Positions 33,606-44,999 of a stretch of DNA of 64,000 nucleotides are shown here, one piece after another; within the stretch, counting starts at the first letter, position 1, and every line of letters starts with the position of its first letter. This DNA is from Gonapodya prolifera JEL478. Its lineage: Eukaryota; Monoblepharomycota; Monoblepharidomycetes; Monoblepharidales; Gonapodyaceae. The position numbers and the translations under genes were made by a program. The stretch spans positions 253,696 to 317,695 of the forward strand of contig KQ965742.1 of the NCBI GenBank assembly GCA_001574975.1, in the 5' to 3' direction. Under the pieces are notes generated by a model. It was not told the origin of the DNA. It did not search any database and saw only the letters and a program-made list of their open reading frames with translations.

Positions 33606-35580
33606 ATGGCAACCACTTCCCCGTCACCACGCACATCGCAGAGCTCGCAACGCCACACCGCGCCTCCCACTGAGTTCAATCCCCAAAATCAGCAGGATCG
33701 CGTGGTGCCGCTCCTCGCATCAGAAGCAACAGTCGTCCACGGTCCAGACATCGATTTCGACGATGAGGACGAAGCCTGGCTCGATGACCTGGAACTCGAC
33801 GCGAACCGAATCCTCGAATCACTACGGTGCCCGCCTGTTCCCGTCCGCGTTCCGTCCCCAGACCCCGACCCGTCTCCTCCACCGCCCGTCGCTCCACCAC
33901 TGCCATCCCACGTCTCCCCAACTCTCCTTTCCTCACTTTTATGGTGCGAGTACCAAACTCTTTACTCTCTCACCACTCCCACTCCCCGACCACAGACGGC
34001 ATCCATGTCGGCGGGCAACGCTATCCATTCAAAGTTGGAGAAAGAAACACTCGATAGGGCAGGCGTCATCACGGTTGATGTGGACCTCAGGGATAAAGAC
34101 GGCAGGGTGTCCAGGGAGGACGTCTGGGCCGTCAGGTGGTGGAACGCAGCGGTGGCACTGGGCGCGCTTATGGACGAGGGAGTCGCCAGGTGAGTGCGTG
34201 GTCCGATATTGTTGATCAAAAAATGGCCCAGGAATCCAAGGGGATTCGGGGGATCCTGCAAGCGTGTACCGCCCTTTTCCGTGGATGTCACTTTCACAAC
34301 TTAGCCGGCATCGCGGGTACACTGCAGTATCTGGGCGAGGTGTATACAACTCATAGTCCCGTGACACACACGGAGCAGTGTTTGATCTCCACCAGAAACA
34401 CGCCGATTGACACCTTCCCCACTCCACCAAACGCAGAGAAATCCCCGTACTCTCATTCATCCCCCTCTCACCTCCCCGCGTGGACTCAAACCAAAACCCA
34501 CCGAGCACCCCACCTCACCCTCCGACACGAACACACGTCCCCATCTACGGGGTAGTCGACCAAATTGCGCGTCGCGAACTCCCCTCGGGCGATTGGGAGT
34601 ACGTCATCTCGGACACCAAGACCGTATCCCGCGTCCCGCACCTCAACGCCTTCCCCACCGAGTCGGCCGCGCTCACGCCACACACGGCGCAGATGTCGCT
34701 GTACAAGGTTATGTGGGACTCCATGGTGATGCGCCCCGCGGACGAGTTGGCGCAACTCATGATGGACTTCTGCGCGGACGCGTTGAGGCTGAGCGTGGAC
34801 AAACCCCTCGGCAAGGGCGTGCTTGCAATCGTTGGTGGATGGGCCCGCGGAGCGGATGAAGTGGGTGGAGGCAGAGTGGGAATCGGCGAGGACGAGGATC
34901 ATGCGGAGCCTGCATCATCGCAGACCTCTCAGTGCAGCCACGCGACGGAGCAATCAGAAGTGTGGGGCGGGGTCTCATCGGTGTGCCCAAGTGACACCGA
35001 AGCCGCGTCGGATCGCCCACCTTGGCCGCTGTCCCAGGCGGGTGCTACCCTCGATGCACCGTCACAAAGGGATGCACACAGACCTTCCCAGCCGCCCCCA
35101 CTCTTCCAAGCGGGGAGTCACGACCGCACAACGTCCCAACCAACGCACCTTTCACAACCCACCCCACCCACCACCCGCACAACCACCCTCCGCCACCTCC
35201 TCTCTCGCGTCGCACAGGCATATACCCTGTTCCCTCCCGCATCCTCCTCACTCGAGCTGCACTACTTGCCGCGCACGAACCCAGACGCGGCGCCGACGGT
35301 GGTATCGTTCACCTACGTCGGGATGAACGTGGACGCGTTCATTCTCGGTGCCATGTCGGTCCTGCGCGGTCTCGTGCAACCGGCCGGGGTGCCCGTCGCG
35401 GAGGCTGGAAAGTGCCGCGTGTGCGAGTTTGCAGATGAGTGCGAGTGGAGGTGGAGGAAGGCGCGTGAGGCCCGGGATGGGAGAAGTGGTGGGCGTAGTG
35501 GAGGGTCGAGCGGGTCGCAGAATGGGAGTGGGAGTGGGACCCCGAACGCGAGCTACGGTGGTAAATCCCTGGAATGGTAG
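33606..35580 (+). CDS. EXO5: Exonuclease V, Fe-S cluster nuclease (Exo5/Dem1)
   Basis: Single-strand DNA exonuclease of the PD-(D/E)XK superfamily. In yeast the protein works in mitochondrial DNA maintenance, in fission yeast and animals also in nuclear interstrand-crosslink repair. Exons 33606-34189 and 34437-35580 join as VARREIPVLSF and give 575 residues. Seen: an acidic amino terminus (DIDFDDEDEAWLDDLELDAN), SPTLLSSLLWCEYQTLYSL (first cluster Cys), SAGNAIHSKLEKETLDR, REIPV, YGVVDQIARRELPSGDWEYV, ISDTKTVSRVP (catalytic Asp and Lys), QMSLYKVMWD, a long Ser/Pro/Thr-rich insert at about residues 310-440, and the Cys cluster GKCRVCEFADECEWRW. A Gly/Ser-rich tail closes the protein. The insert is longer than in most relatives. 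No clear mitochondrial leader. Confidence 0.93.
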
Positions 35581-35801
35581 TGTCACGAGGCGGTGACCAC
35601 ATGCTACCACATTGTTCATCGCAAACCTTTTTTCCAGTGGCACGAATTTCGAAACAACAGAAATGAATAACGGGAACTAGCAATGCATTCAACATTTTCA
35701 ATTATTCATACTCATACCGTACAATAATATAAATTGCTTAGTGCTCGAGGTTCGTCGGGAAAAAACTACCAAGACTGAAGAGATGGTCAAATACGACATA
35801 C

Positions 35802-36450
35802 AGTCTAAGCTCGCCAAATGCACACCCAATAACTGCACGCATGCACTAAATGCATGCACCGCTTCCTCCCCATGTTGGGAAGGGTGGTAATTGCACGCTC
35901 GGCTGCTAACTGCTTATTGCAGGTGACCTCCAACATTATTTAGGTGGGGCGTGCAATAAGAAGGGGGCATTCTAGGATAGTTTTGCTCATTTCATAATTA
36001 GTTTCATACATAAACAAAGTCTCGTGGCCTTTTCGCGACATTGAAAGTGAATTCAGTGTGCTCCGTTGCACAAAACATGCAATGCTGCGGCCAAGACAAG
36101 CGCTGCAGTTTTGAAAAGTCACATATGAAACACCGAATATGAAAGCAAAAACATCCAAGGGGAGAAAGATGGGACAATGTGAGTATAGCACCAGCTTCAG
36201 ACGTTCGTGGCCCGATATCACCCAAAGTGCAGACTCAACACCACCCCCGAGGGTGAAAAATAAGTAACGAAAACAATTATCTAGAAGAAACGTCTCTTAC
36301 GTCTAGAAATCAATAATAACGTGAAACAAACTACTGTTGATCCTCTTTTTTTTTTTTTGATCAAATTACAAAAGCTCACTTACTGCACCCTTGCACTAAA
36401 TGCACGCAAAATTGCTCTCCCGAAGGCGTGCATCTAGTGAGCTTAGACTG
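35802..36450. mobile_element. MITE with TA target duplication (Tc1/mariner-pogo type)
   Basis: Terminal inverted repeats: left CAGTCTAAGCTCGCCAAATG from 35802, right end its near complement (GAGCTTAGACTG) ending at 36450. About 26 of 30 outer bases match when the arms are compared inward. TA flanks both sides (35800-35801 and 36451-36452). The CAGT start with TA duplication is characteristic of pogo/Fot1-like members of the Tc1/mariner superfamily. At 649 bp without a transposase frame it is non-autonomous. The subterminal zones share TGCACTAAATGCA-type motifs. It lies 220 bp downstream of EXO5 in a gene-poor zone. Confidence 0.8.
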
Positions 36451-36478
36451 TATACCAAAATATCACACGTCGTCGAAC

Positions 36479-36786
36479 TCACGTCCAATAATGCAATCGA
36501 GCTGCCTCGGTGAGCATTAGCCGTCTTAATCTTTCGATCGCGACGTTTCCGGAGCGCGCCACGAGGAGGCTCCTCACCATCGCGCTCCGCCTAAAACACA
36601 CGAAAGAGGTGGGTTAACCACGGAAACATTGCCGTTGTTCTCACGCGAAATATATCTGCAAAGCAAAAGACAAAGGAAAGAAGAATCAATAACGATCGAC
36701 CAAGTGATATTAAACGGAATTCGACTCACCGGGATAAAGAGTTATGAATGCGTGCCGAGATGGGGGAGGAGAAGTTTCGGTGGCCC
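36479..36786 (-). CDS. Possible 3' end of a gene cut by an assembly join
   Basis: On the minus strand an open segment (..SPISARIHNSLS) ends at a GTGAGT donor near 36,731. An acceptor at about 36,593 continues in frame as MVRSLLVARSGNVAIERLRR and stops at 36479. The 5' side runs into the duplicated sequence and poly-C at 36752-36881, so the rest cannot be followed. No family recognised. Confidence 0.25.
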
Positions 36787-36842
36787 GTCCCGCTTCCACC
36801 ATTCCCCCCCCNGTGCCGAGATGGGGGAGGAGAAGTTTCGGT

Positions 36843-36881
<39 letters not shown>
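36752..36881. other. Probable unmerged contig overlap with poly-C
   Basis: A 35-base sequence beginning GTGCCGAGATGGGGGAGGAG occurs at 36752 and again at 36813, on either side of a single N at 36812. The second copy runs into 37 consecutive C. This pattern is best explained by two contig ends with the same sequence placed side by side; order and distance here should not be trusted. Confidence 0.8.
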
Positions 36882-36885
<4 letters not shown>

Positions 36886-38500
36886 CCACCCACCAGTACA
36901 CCCGCCGCATTGGGATGCACCAAAGCCACATCGATTGACTGGTGGACCGCTGCTACGCCCAGCCAATGTTCATGGAGCCAGATGAACGAGTCCACTTAAC
37001 CCATGGGCTTTGACCCCAGTCCTGACCCGATGCACCCGCTCGAGTCGCCGAGCCCACGCGTCGCCAAGCTGCCGGTTGCCCAACAGCAAGTGTCCAGGGG
37101 AGTGCATCAGTTGAGTGCCAGTCGTGAGGTTGGTGGAGCGTCAGAGGTCTGTCGGGCCTCAATGCCACGAGGGGCGATGAGTGATCTTTATCTTCGACAT
37201 TAGGCCACACAAGCGCAAGCTCGAGTGCGGTCAAGGGGCGACGCAGGAATCGACATGACGCGCTGGTGTGGCTCTTGATGTTTCTTGGTATGTGGCAGCC
37301 CGAAGGGCGATGTCCCCATGGAGGGGGCGTCTAGGTGAGGAGTGGGACCTTTGGTCTCTAGGTGTTTTGGTAGAGTGGGAGGGTCGACACGATGGGGAAG
37401 TGTGCGACTGAACATGCGAGGAAAGGTAGGATAAATCGTTGGAATGTAAGAGATGGGTTCCGCGATGAAAGAATGCCGAAGGGTGCAAGTTAACCCACCA
37501 TAATGCACAACGAGACATGTCGGTGACTCAAATGAAGCATGCGAGTCGTCTCGTCGTGTGTGAGCTGAAGCAGCGAATGCGATCCGAGAGGAGAATGAGA
37601 GCCCGAGATAATTGAAGGAGCAGACGTGAGAGGTTGTCGAAGGAGCGAAAGTGAGAGAAAGATAAGCGAATGGTAATGTTAGACGATCAGACGAGAAAAG
37701 AAATTTGATGTTGGAACTAACCTCAAATGCGAGCTATGGGGCCGGCGGTTCTTTTCACCGCCATGTTTAAGAACCGTCCCACAGTATCGCCGGCGAGAAG
37801 AGGGATAGAGGAGAAGAGAGTATAGAGGACTCCTGTCGATGAAGAAGACCTGAAGGATAATGCAGAAGAGTGAGACGGGCACGGGTTTCACTGGTGCGTT
37901 CATCTACGCCCGCAACAGTTGGACCACCAGGGTTTCCGAACTTTCGGGCGGTACCCACCAAGAGAGAGATAGGCCATCGTCGCGGCCATCCATCCACTAT
38001 GGAGAGGGAAGAACGGTGGTTAGAGAATCGTTTCGGCTTGGGAAAGCGACGAAGCTCTGAACGAGGTCACGCGACCTCAACAGGAGAGACGCGACAGAGG
38101 CGCGCAGGACAGAAGCAGGATGTCGACGCGCGAGACATTCTCCACGGTGCACGATGACTCACTGGGCTGGATTGACTCGAGGTTTGGACGGATGGATGGG
38201 TGGAAAATTCGGGGGACGGGTTGGGCTTTATGCTTGCCAGCAAATTCCAGGGCACGTGCCGCGCCAGATATTTGTATCAATTAAAGATTTAGAGTGCTCC
38301 AAAGGGGACGAGAACGCGACGGGGAAAGCTCTCTTGCTTGGAACTATTTCATATAGATTGTGTGGATCCTTGTCCGCTGTCAACCTCGATGCCGCATCAG
38401 TACCGCGAAGTCGTTCATCAATCCATTCGTTTCCGTTGTTAGTTTGAGGATAGTGAAAGGTTGAAGAGTTTGGTGAAGCCGACGACGACGACCCAAGACG
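36882..38500. other. Gene-poor stretch, origin unclear
   Basis: Plus 37003-37203 and minus 36953-37234 are open but unrecognised, and 37,500-37,700 is strongly purine-rich on the plus strand. No repeat ends, transposase or splice-linked exons are evident. It could be decayed repeat or intergenic DNA next to the assembly join. Confidence 0.35.
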
Positions 38501-39001
38501 ATGCTCCATTCCAGAATCGACTCTCCCGGTCTTGATCGACAAGACGTGTCATCCCCTCTCCACAATGTCCAAGCATCCACTATTTTCATTTCGTCATCGA
38601 CCCGAATCCCAGCCTTGGAGCGACCCCCAAAGGTCACCAACTCCGACTGGTTTTTGTTCGATGTGGGAAGCAACGGCTCTTTGAGCGCTGAAGGGCGTTC
38701 AGCCGCGCGCTCGATCCCCAACCGTACCGGTTTCGTCAGCTTCGTTCCGAAACTGCGCTCTGTAATACACAGACAACGTACCAAACTTTCCAGGTCCACG
38801 GGATGTTCGGGTGACTGGAAGAAGCATTCCAGGTTACGTCAGCCATTCGGGGGGCGCTCGAACCATCCACGTTCCAAAGAAAAGTGCGAAGAAACCTCCA
38901 ACTTCAACGACCGAACTCCTCAGAAAACGCTGACGTGTGCCTTAGGTGCGGCAATGCACTTTGATAGTTGGACACCACTCTTGGATCGACTTGATGGGTG
39001 A
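38501..39001 (+). CDS. Hypothetical 166-codon ORF
   Basis: Open from Met at 38501 to stop at 39001. Composition is ordinary (Ser/Arg-rich), including PALERPPKVTNSDWFLFDVG. A 139-codon frame on the other strand (38380-38799) overlaps it. No family recognised, no signal peptide or span. Either frame may be spurious. Confidence 0.22.
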   Translation: MLHSRIDSPGLDRQDVSSPLHNVQASTIFISSSTRIPALERPPKVTNSDWFLFDVGSNGSLSAEGRSAARSIPNRTGFVSFVPKLRSVIHRQRTKLSRSTGCSGDWKKHSRLRQPFGGRSNHPRSKEKCEETSNFNDRTPQKTLTCALGAAMHFDSWTPLLDRLDG

Positions 39002-39574
39002 CGATCTGCCAGCCGATGGCTTCACGGGGGAGAAATAGACCCGACACATTGGATTATTGCATGACAGGGACATTACGAGCGGACTGTGCTGTTGATGGTT
39101 GATAATTGTTGGGTGGTGGTTGCTCCTTCTCCCCGTCCATTCGATCGCAAGCCTAGGCATCGTCCGAGCCCAAAAGCATCTTCTCTCCTAAGCATGTGGA
39201 CCCCGGAGAGGACCGAAATACAACAGACAGCGATAAAGCGTGCATACCTTTGTTGAACCAAAAGGCATGGCCCCCAGATTGCCTTTCCGGCCGCCTCGAT
39301 TTGCCGAACGTGCACCGAACTTCGATGCAGAGTGATGCAGTTTTCAGGGTGGGAAGGTTTCTGAGCGACAAGAGGGTGCAAATGTGGCGCGGCGGATGGG
39401 TTCTTGGAGGGAGGACCGACGGTATTGGGGCAGTTCGCTTGTCATTGATGCGATTTAGTAGAACATGATAAGTAAATAGTCTTTTTGGTATTGTGTGAAC
39501 CCCACTTCCAGTGATGTACGTAAAGAAGAACACAGCAAATCTACGAGACACTCTAAATAGTTGCAACGTCCTCT

Positions 39575-41082
39575 CTACTTGTACGTGCTCGTCAGCCGCC
39601 ACATCAAGTACCCAAACGACGTAAACTCCCCGTCCTCTCTATCCCCCTTCACGGTGCCCGTTGGCCCCTCGAACTGACCTCCCGCGGCAGACGCGGCCAC
39701 GAGGGGCGAGGGCACAGGCGACAGCACGACGTCGTCGTTGGGCTGGCTAAAGTAGGGAACGCTGTACCGCGGCCTGCGCTGGCTGCCGCTGTCGGTTGGG
39801 ATCACAACCCGGTGCGTGGTGGATTTGTACAGGCCGCGGGTCCAGTATTCCCTGATGCGGGAAGGATGGGTGGGTGAGTGTCTGTAGGGGCGAATAGGAA
39901 TAGGGTGGCACAAGTGATGGGCTTACATGAGGTCGCCCGTGTTGACGACTGCGGCGCCCGGAATGACGGGTGCGTCGATCCAGCGTTCGGTGGGAGAGTG
40001 TTTGTCGAGGACTTGCAGGCCGGACTCGTCTCGTTGGAACTGTGAAGTGTGAAAGGGCAGAGCAAGAACGTCAGAGTGGTATCTTGACATGATTGAGGCC
40101 CTGGTGATTGGAGGGAAACTTACCAGGAGAGTGAGAGAGCCTGGGGAGTGGGGTGCAAGGCGCAAGCAAGGAGTGATGAGTGCTCAGAAAGACGGAAAGC
40201 GCACCTAACCATGGATACTACGTGCTCCACTCCGTACTCCTCGGCATCACGCTTGGGGCACGATGACACGCTCCGCGTGGGACAGCGGCCTCGGTCGGCG
40301 CTATCGCGCCTAGGCCTCGGCGTCCTCCCTCCGCTCGCGCTGCTCGCACCGGTCGGACCACTCACCGTAATCCCCGTGTGCCCCAGCCCTAATCGCCCTT
40401 TTCCCATCGTACCCATCCCCAACCTTCCAACTCTCCAAAACATCCTCTGGCACGGGCGGGTAGTGCAACAACCTCAAGTTGTCACCACCCTTGTCCTTGC
40501 ACGCGTCATCGTGCCTGTCCACGAACCACTCGACATCCATTTGCAACGAGACCGCCATGGCCCTCATAACGTCTATACTCAGCGCCCTGCACTGCCGCGC
40601 AAACTCTTGCAGCGTGCCGATCGTCTCTGGGTCGCGGAGAAAGGCGGGCAGTTCGGCCTCGGTGGGCGTGTGGGTAGGGTCGAGCAGGGCCTTTTGGATG
40701 TTGTAGCATTCCTTGACGTCGTATGTCCCCGGTTCTAGGACTTCACTGCCGACGTCAGTGTACCCGGTGGGCTTCCCTGCCCGCGCGTATTGGATCTTGT
40801 CGGAGGCGGATAGGGACCCGTCGAACAGGCGATGGGTGATGTCGAAGACTGAGTCAACCAGGGTGGGCGATGGGTTGGTGAATCCGGTGATGTACATGAA
40901 CCCAACATCTCTGGAATAACAAGGGGGATTCGGGTGGGGTTTTAGTTGGGTTATGATAATCTTAGTTGGAGAACGAACCTGCAGGCGTGCAGCACCTTCT
41001 CTGCGATGTCTCTCGTCGCCCTCGAATTCGGGTCCGCGTCAAAGGAAGAAAAGTCAATCACCGGAATGCTCGTGGCAGACAT
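39575..41082 (-). CDS. 2-oxoglutarate/Fe(II) dioxygenase, isopenicillin N synthase/Isp7-like
   Basis: Oxygenase of the plant/fungal 2OG-Fe(II) family; substrate unknown. Fission yeast Isp7 links 2OG metabolism to nutrient signalling, while other relatives act in secondary metabolism. Seen: MSATSIPVIDFSSFDADPNS at the start, DVGFMYITGFTNPSPTLVDS, PTGYTDVGSEVLEPGTYDVK, ECYNIQKALLDPTH, NLRLLHYPPVPEDVLESWKV, then the metal motif AHGDYG (HxD) joined by splicing to SLTLLFQRDESGLQVLD, PGAAVVNTGDLM, and the distal His in LYKSTTHRVVIPTDSGSQRR with the 2OG-binding Arg region RYSVPYFSQPNDD. Stop at 39575. Both spliced joins around the metal site restore the family pattern. Five or so exons. Start codons of this gene and the next lie 75 bp apart, head to head. 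Confidence 0.9.
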
Positions 41083-41157
41083 GATCGAGGTTGGTGGCTG
41101 TGGCCCAATCATGACTCCTGAAGTTAGCCGTTTTTTATCAACAAAGGCACGGGCAAC

Positions 41158-41681
41158 ATGAACTTTGAGCATTCTCTCCGCGCGGTCGACAAGGAGGACG
41201 CGCTCAAGGCACCCGCTCTCCCTTCAAAGGTCGTCGCGGCGGCGCTGGAGCACTTGAATGGCAGCCCAAAGGGCGAGGTGAATTGTCCTAAACTCGTTGC
41301 GCTACGCTCCACGCCACTGACCCCTGACCGTCGATGCTCCGTTCCAAGAGTTTTCTGATGGACGTGGTGCAAATGACCGGAATCGACTATTGCATGACGG
41401 CAGAGGCAAAGGACATCAACTACAACTACCTGTTCATTCGGTACGGGTACAAGTGGCCCTACGACGCCGAGGAGTTCACGTACGACGATGTGGCAGTCGA
41501 GCTGCCCTTTGAGGGTGAGAGATGTTGCACGGCGATCAATGCTCGTGCTCGTCAACGCCCGTCAAAACCGCTCTAGTGACCAACATGAGCACCGTGAAAG
41601 AAGCACTTCGACACCTTGTCGAGCTGAGCGCCAACCGCGTCACTGGATTCCTGGTGAAGCAGACAAAAGATTCGCGATAGC
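41158..41681 (+). CDS. Small spliced gene, unrecognised
   Basis: Three exons appear. Exon 1 from Met at 41158: MNFEHSLRAVDKEDALKAPA and VVAAALEHLNGSPK, then a GTGAAT donor near 41,278. Exon 2 after an acceptor near 41,350: VVQMTGIDYCMTAEAKDINY, NYLFIRYGYKWPYDAEEFTY, DDVAVELPFE, then GTGAGA. Exon 3 after TCTAG near 41,575: NMSTVKEALRHLVELSANRV and TGFLVKQTKDSR, stop at 41681. About 120 residues, acidic middle, predicted mixed helix. Codon use and splice signals look genuine, and it shares a short promoter with the oxygenase. No family recognised. Confidence 0.5.
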
Positions 41682-41940
41682 TCGTGGTACTGCTCCACCG
41701 TCACCGGTTTCAGTCGCTCCTTTGCCTTACCTTACAAATATGAATGTATCCATGTTTTATTTAGTTTTATTTACTTTCAGTGGAAACTTTGTGAAGCAGC
41801 CGTTGTCCCTCTTCTTGGATACACCTCTGAATGGATTTTCTATCTACTATCGCTGGAACCCTTGTAAGCAAACGGAGTCTTTTCCATTTCATTACACCGC
41901 AGTGACCTTACTCTTACAAAATACAAATGTACTCTATCTA

Positions 41941-44070
41941 CTATTTACTTTTGGGTCCCAACATATCACGCGGGTTGACCCACTCCGCAAACTGCTCTTC
42001 TGTAAGAAGGCCCAACCCGATCGCAGCCTCCTTGAGGGACGTGCCCTCCTTGTGTGCCTTTTTCGATATCTTGGCCGCGTTTTCGTACCCGATGTGTGGG
42101 TTCAGCGCCGTCACCAACTAGCGGTCGAGAGTGAGCGTGAGCGTGAGGTGTACCCCAATCCAAGCCCACCAGACTCATCACGCACCATCAAACTCTTCTC
42201 CATGAGCTCCTTAATGTGCTTTTCGTTTGCCTTAATCCCCGCAACGCAGTTCTTGGCGAACGACTTGGCCGAGTCGGCGAGGATCCGGATGCTGTGCAGC
42301 ACATTGCGAATCATCAGGGGTTTGTACACGTTGAGCTGTGTGGCATTATTGGCGTTATGGCATTGTTGGGGTATTTGCACAAAAGTAAAAGTCAGCCGAG
42401 CACGAGCACGGTATGGGTGTTGGGTTTCCCATTCCCGGTCGACAAACGCAGCATTCACCTCAAAGTGCCCCTGACTTCCTCCGACCGTGACCGCGACGTG
42501 GTTGCCCATGACCTGACAGCACACCATCGTCAGGGCCTCGCATTGAGTGGGGTTGACTTTTCCGGGCATCTTGTGGCGACGCACTCGGTTAGTTTTACCA
42601 TAACCAATACCGACATCGCACCGCTCACAATAGAGGACCCGGGCTCGTTTTCCGGGAGGAGCAGTTCACCAAGCCCAGATCGGGGACCAGACCCAAGCAG
42701 CCTGATATCGTTGGCGATCTTGAACAGCGACACGGCGAGCGTGTTGAGTGTGCCCGAGCACTCCACGATGGCGTCGTGCGCGGCAAGAGCCTCGAACTTG
42801 TTCGGCGCCGTTTTGAAGGGGAAGCCCGTACTCCGCGCGATTTCCTCGGCCACTTTGACGTCGAAGTGCGGGAAGGTGTTGAGACCTGTGCCGACAGCGG
42901 TACCACCCTACAAATGCAACAATCCCATTCATCGCACACATATGCTCCAACACCGTCCACGTGACAAACGCTTCCGATAAAAAACGCACCTGCGCAAGAT
43001 ACAAAAGCCCCTCCATACTCTTCTTCACCCGCTCGATACCGTACTCGACTTGCGCGGTGTATCCCGAAAACTCCTGGCCCAGCGTGAGCGGGACGGCGTC
43101 CTGCGTGTGCGTGCGTCCGATCTTGATGATGTTCTTGAACCGGTTTTGCGCGGCGCGGAGTTCGTGCCGGAGGAAGCGGAGGGCGGGGAGGAGTTTTTCG
43201 TGGACCTGGAGCGGAGCAGAGCGGTTAACAACGTCAAGGGCTTGGCGAAGGTGAGTGGCGGTAAGTGGGAGCACGCACCTCGAATACGGCGGCGATGTGC
43301 ATCGCGGTTGGGAAGCTGAATCAGCGACAAATGGTAGAAATCGGGTACAGTGTTTCCAAGCCACGAAAAAGTTGTTACCCACGTGTCGTTGGAGGATTGC
43401 GACATGTTCACGTGGTCATCTTTGGGTTCCCAAACACTGTTTACCGACGGACAAAACCGCAGAATCCCACCGCGACTCACTCGGATGAATGAAGTTCTTC
43501 TCTTCGCCCAACTTCCCGCCTTCCAACTGGAAGGCCCGGTTGGCAATGACCTCATTGACGTTCATGTTGGTCTGCGTTCCACTGCCCGTCTGCCACACCA
43601 CAAGGGGGAAGTGCTCGACGAGCACGCCTTCAATGACTTCATCGGCGGCCTTGATGATCGCAGTGGCGATTTTGGGGTTGAGGCCGAATTGGACGTTCAC
43701 GAAGGCGCTTGCGCGCTTGAGGATGCCAAATGAGCGTATCTGTGCGTTATCCAAGCGGTCCAGTTGGACTTGTGAGGGTTTAGATCGTGGGCACAGTGTG
43801 AACTCACAATGCTTTGTTCCAAAGACATCCCAGCACAATCAAGTACGGCGGAAAATCAAGGATCACTCAAATTTAAGACGCAAATCGTAAAATATATGAC
43901 CAAGCCTCAAGTCCTCACGTGTTGGGCATATGGTCTTGGGGTTGGTTAATCTCAAAGTTCTCCAACGAGCGCTGGGTTTGCGCGCCCCACAACTTATCCC
44001 AAGGGACTGCGACCTCTCCCATGGTATCTTTCTCCACGCGAAACTTAGTGGGCTGCAGTAGACGGACCAT
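41941..44070 (-). CDS. FUM1: Fumarate hydratase, class II
   Basis: Fumarase interconverts fumarate and malate in the TCA cycle; fungi usually use one gene for mitochondrial and cytosolic forms. Seen in order: [84 protein letters not shown] (catalytic-site His), [20 protein letters not shown] (joined), GSS then [20 protein letters not shown] (signature loop), [19 protein letters not shown], and [20 protein letters not shown] with the end [12 protein letters not shown]. Stop at 41941. At least nine exons. Start is set at [15 protein letters not shown] (44070). No strong targeting leader is visible; the in-frame [10 protein letters not shown] at 44121 could extend it. Confidence 0.92.
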
Positions 44071-44101
44071 TAGTCTGGAAGTGATCGAGCACATCCATCT
44101 T

Positions 44102-44464
44102 TCAATAACGTACAGCCCCATGAAGTTGTCGGTCTGACCATCGCAAACATGTAAATATCAGTACTCGCTTGGATATCTTCTTGTTTCGCTCTCAAACGAC
44201 TCAAGCGCTCACCAATCTCCAAAGTCCCCCGCCGCATGAACATCCGCACAGGCTGCGCCGCCGGTGGAGGCGCTTCGTCTCCAAGTGATGTCGTGGAGCC
44301 TTTCCTCGAATTACCTCCAGGTAATGCTTCCATCGCTTCGGGCTGTTTTTAATGTTTGATCGTGTTGGGGTTTGACAACAGACAGATTGCGTCCGGCGTC
44401 GACAGCTGACCTCTGCGAATGTTTGGGCTGCGATGATTTGATTATGCTCGTTGGTCGAAGCCAT
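44102..44464 (-). CDS. Possible small gene or upstream exons just 5' of fumarase
   Basis: Met at 44464 opens [18 protein letters not shown], spliced (GTCAGC...AACAG) to [20 protein letters not shown], then [17 protein letters not shown] and a GTGAGC donor. With the acceptor near 44,130 the frame closes after [10 protein letters not shown] at 44102, giving about 72 residues. That stop is only 31 bp before the fumarase start on the same strand. Alternatively these are upstream exons of an alternative fumarase transcript, but the phases seen do not join in frame. No family recognised. Confidence 0.3.
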
Positions 44465-44687
44465 GCTGGCTGCTCCTAGTGGTGCAATCGAGTTGGAAAG
44501 AATTTAGCTAACAATCGTGCCGTTTTTGTGAGTCAGACGGAAAGGTCCGCTGTCACCTGAAAATCACATCCGAGAGTCGGACAAGATCCAAGCTCCCGAA
44601 TTGAATGTATGTATTTTCAGAAGACTGCGGATGCCCTTCCATCACGATCTGCTTCTTTATGTCGGTGATGGAAACGGATTCAATTCT

Positions 44688-44713
44688 TTTTTTTTTTTGG
44701 GGGGGGGGNGGGG
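44688..44713. other. Probable assembly join at a T/G homopolymer
   Basis: A run of T followed by a run of G broken by a single N at 44709. It resembles the poly-C join at 36.8 kb; contiguity here is doubtful. Confidence 0.7.
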
Positions 44714-44999
44714 CTATGTAAACGTAGATTTGTATCGCATGAGTGGAATCGCCCGTCAGTGATTGCACTCTTATTATGTAGCGCAACTGGCAACAAAGAA
44801 CAAGAACGCTTGCAGATTAACGTCACCTCACAAGGCGCAAATGCCACAATTTATGGAAGTCCATCAAGCGCATGCATTTACAACCCGAAAATGCTCAAAG
44901 ATTGCAGACTGAGAGGCGGTTGAACTTCGGTCCGGCCCAAAAAGCCGTGCCTGACAACTTCCTCATCACCTCACCTCTCCAATCTCCCATCCAATAACC

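Noticed and set aside
36882-38160. Possible LTR-element fragment beside the assembly join
   Set aside because: No polymerase, protease or integrase motif, no paired long terminal repeats and no primer-binding site could be seen.
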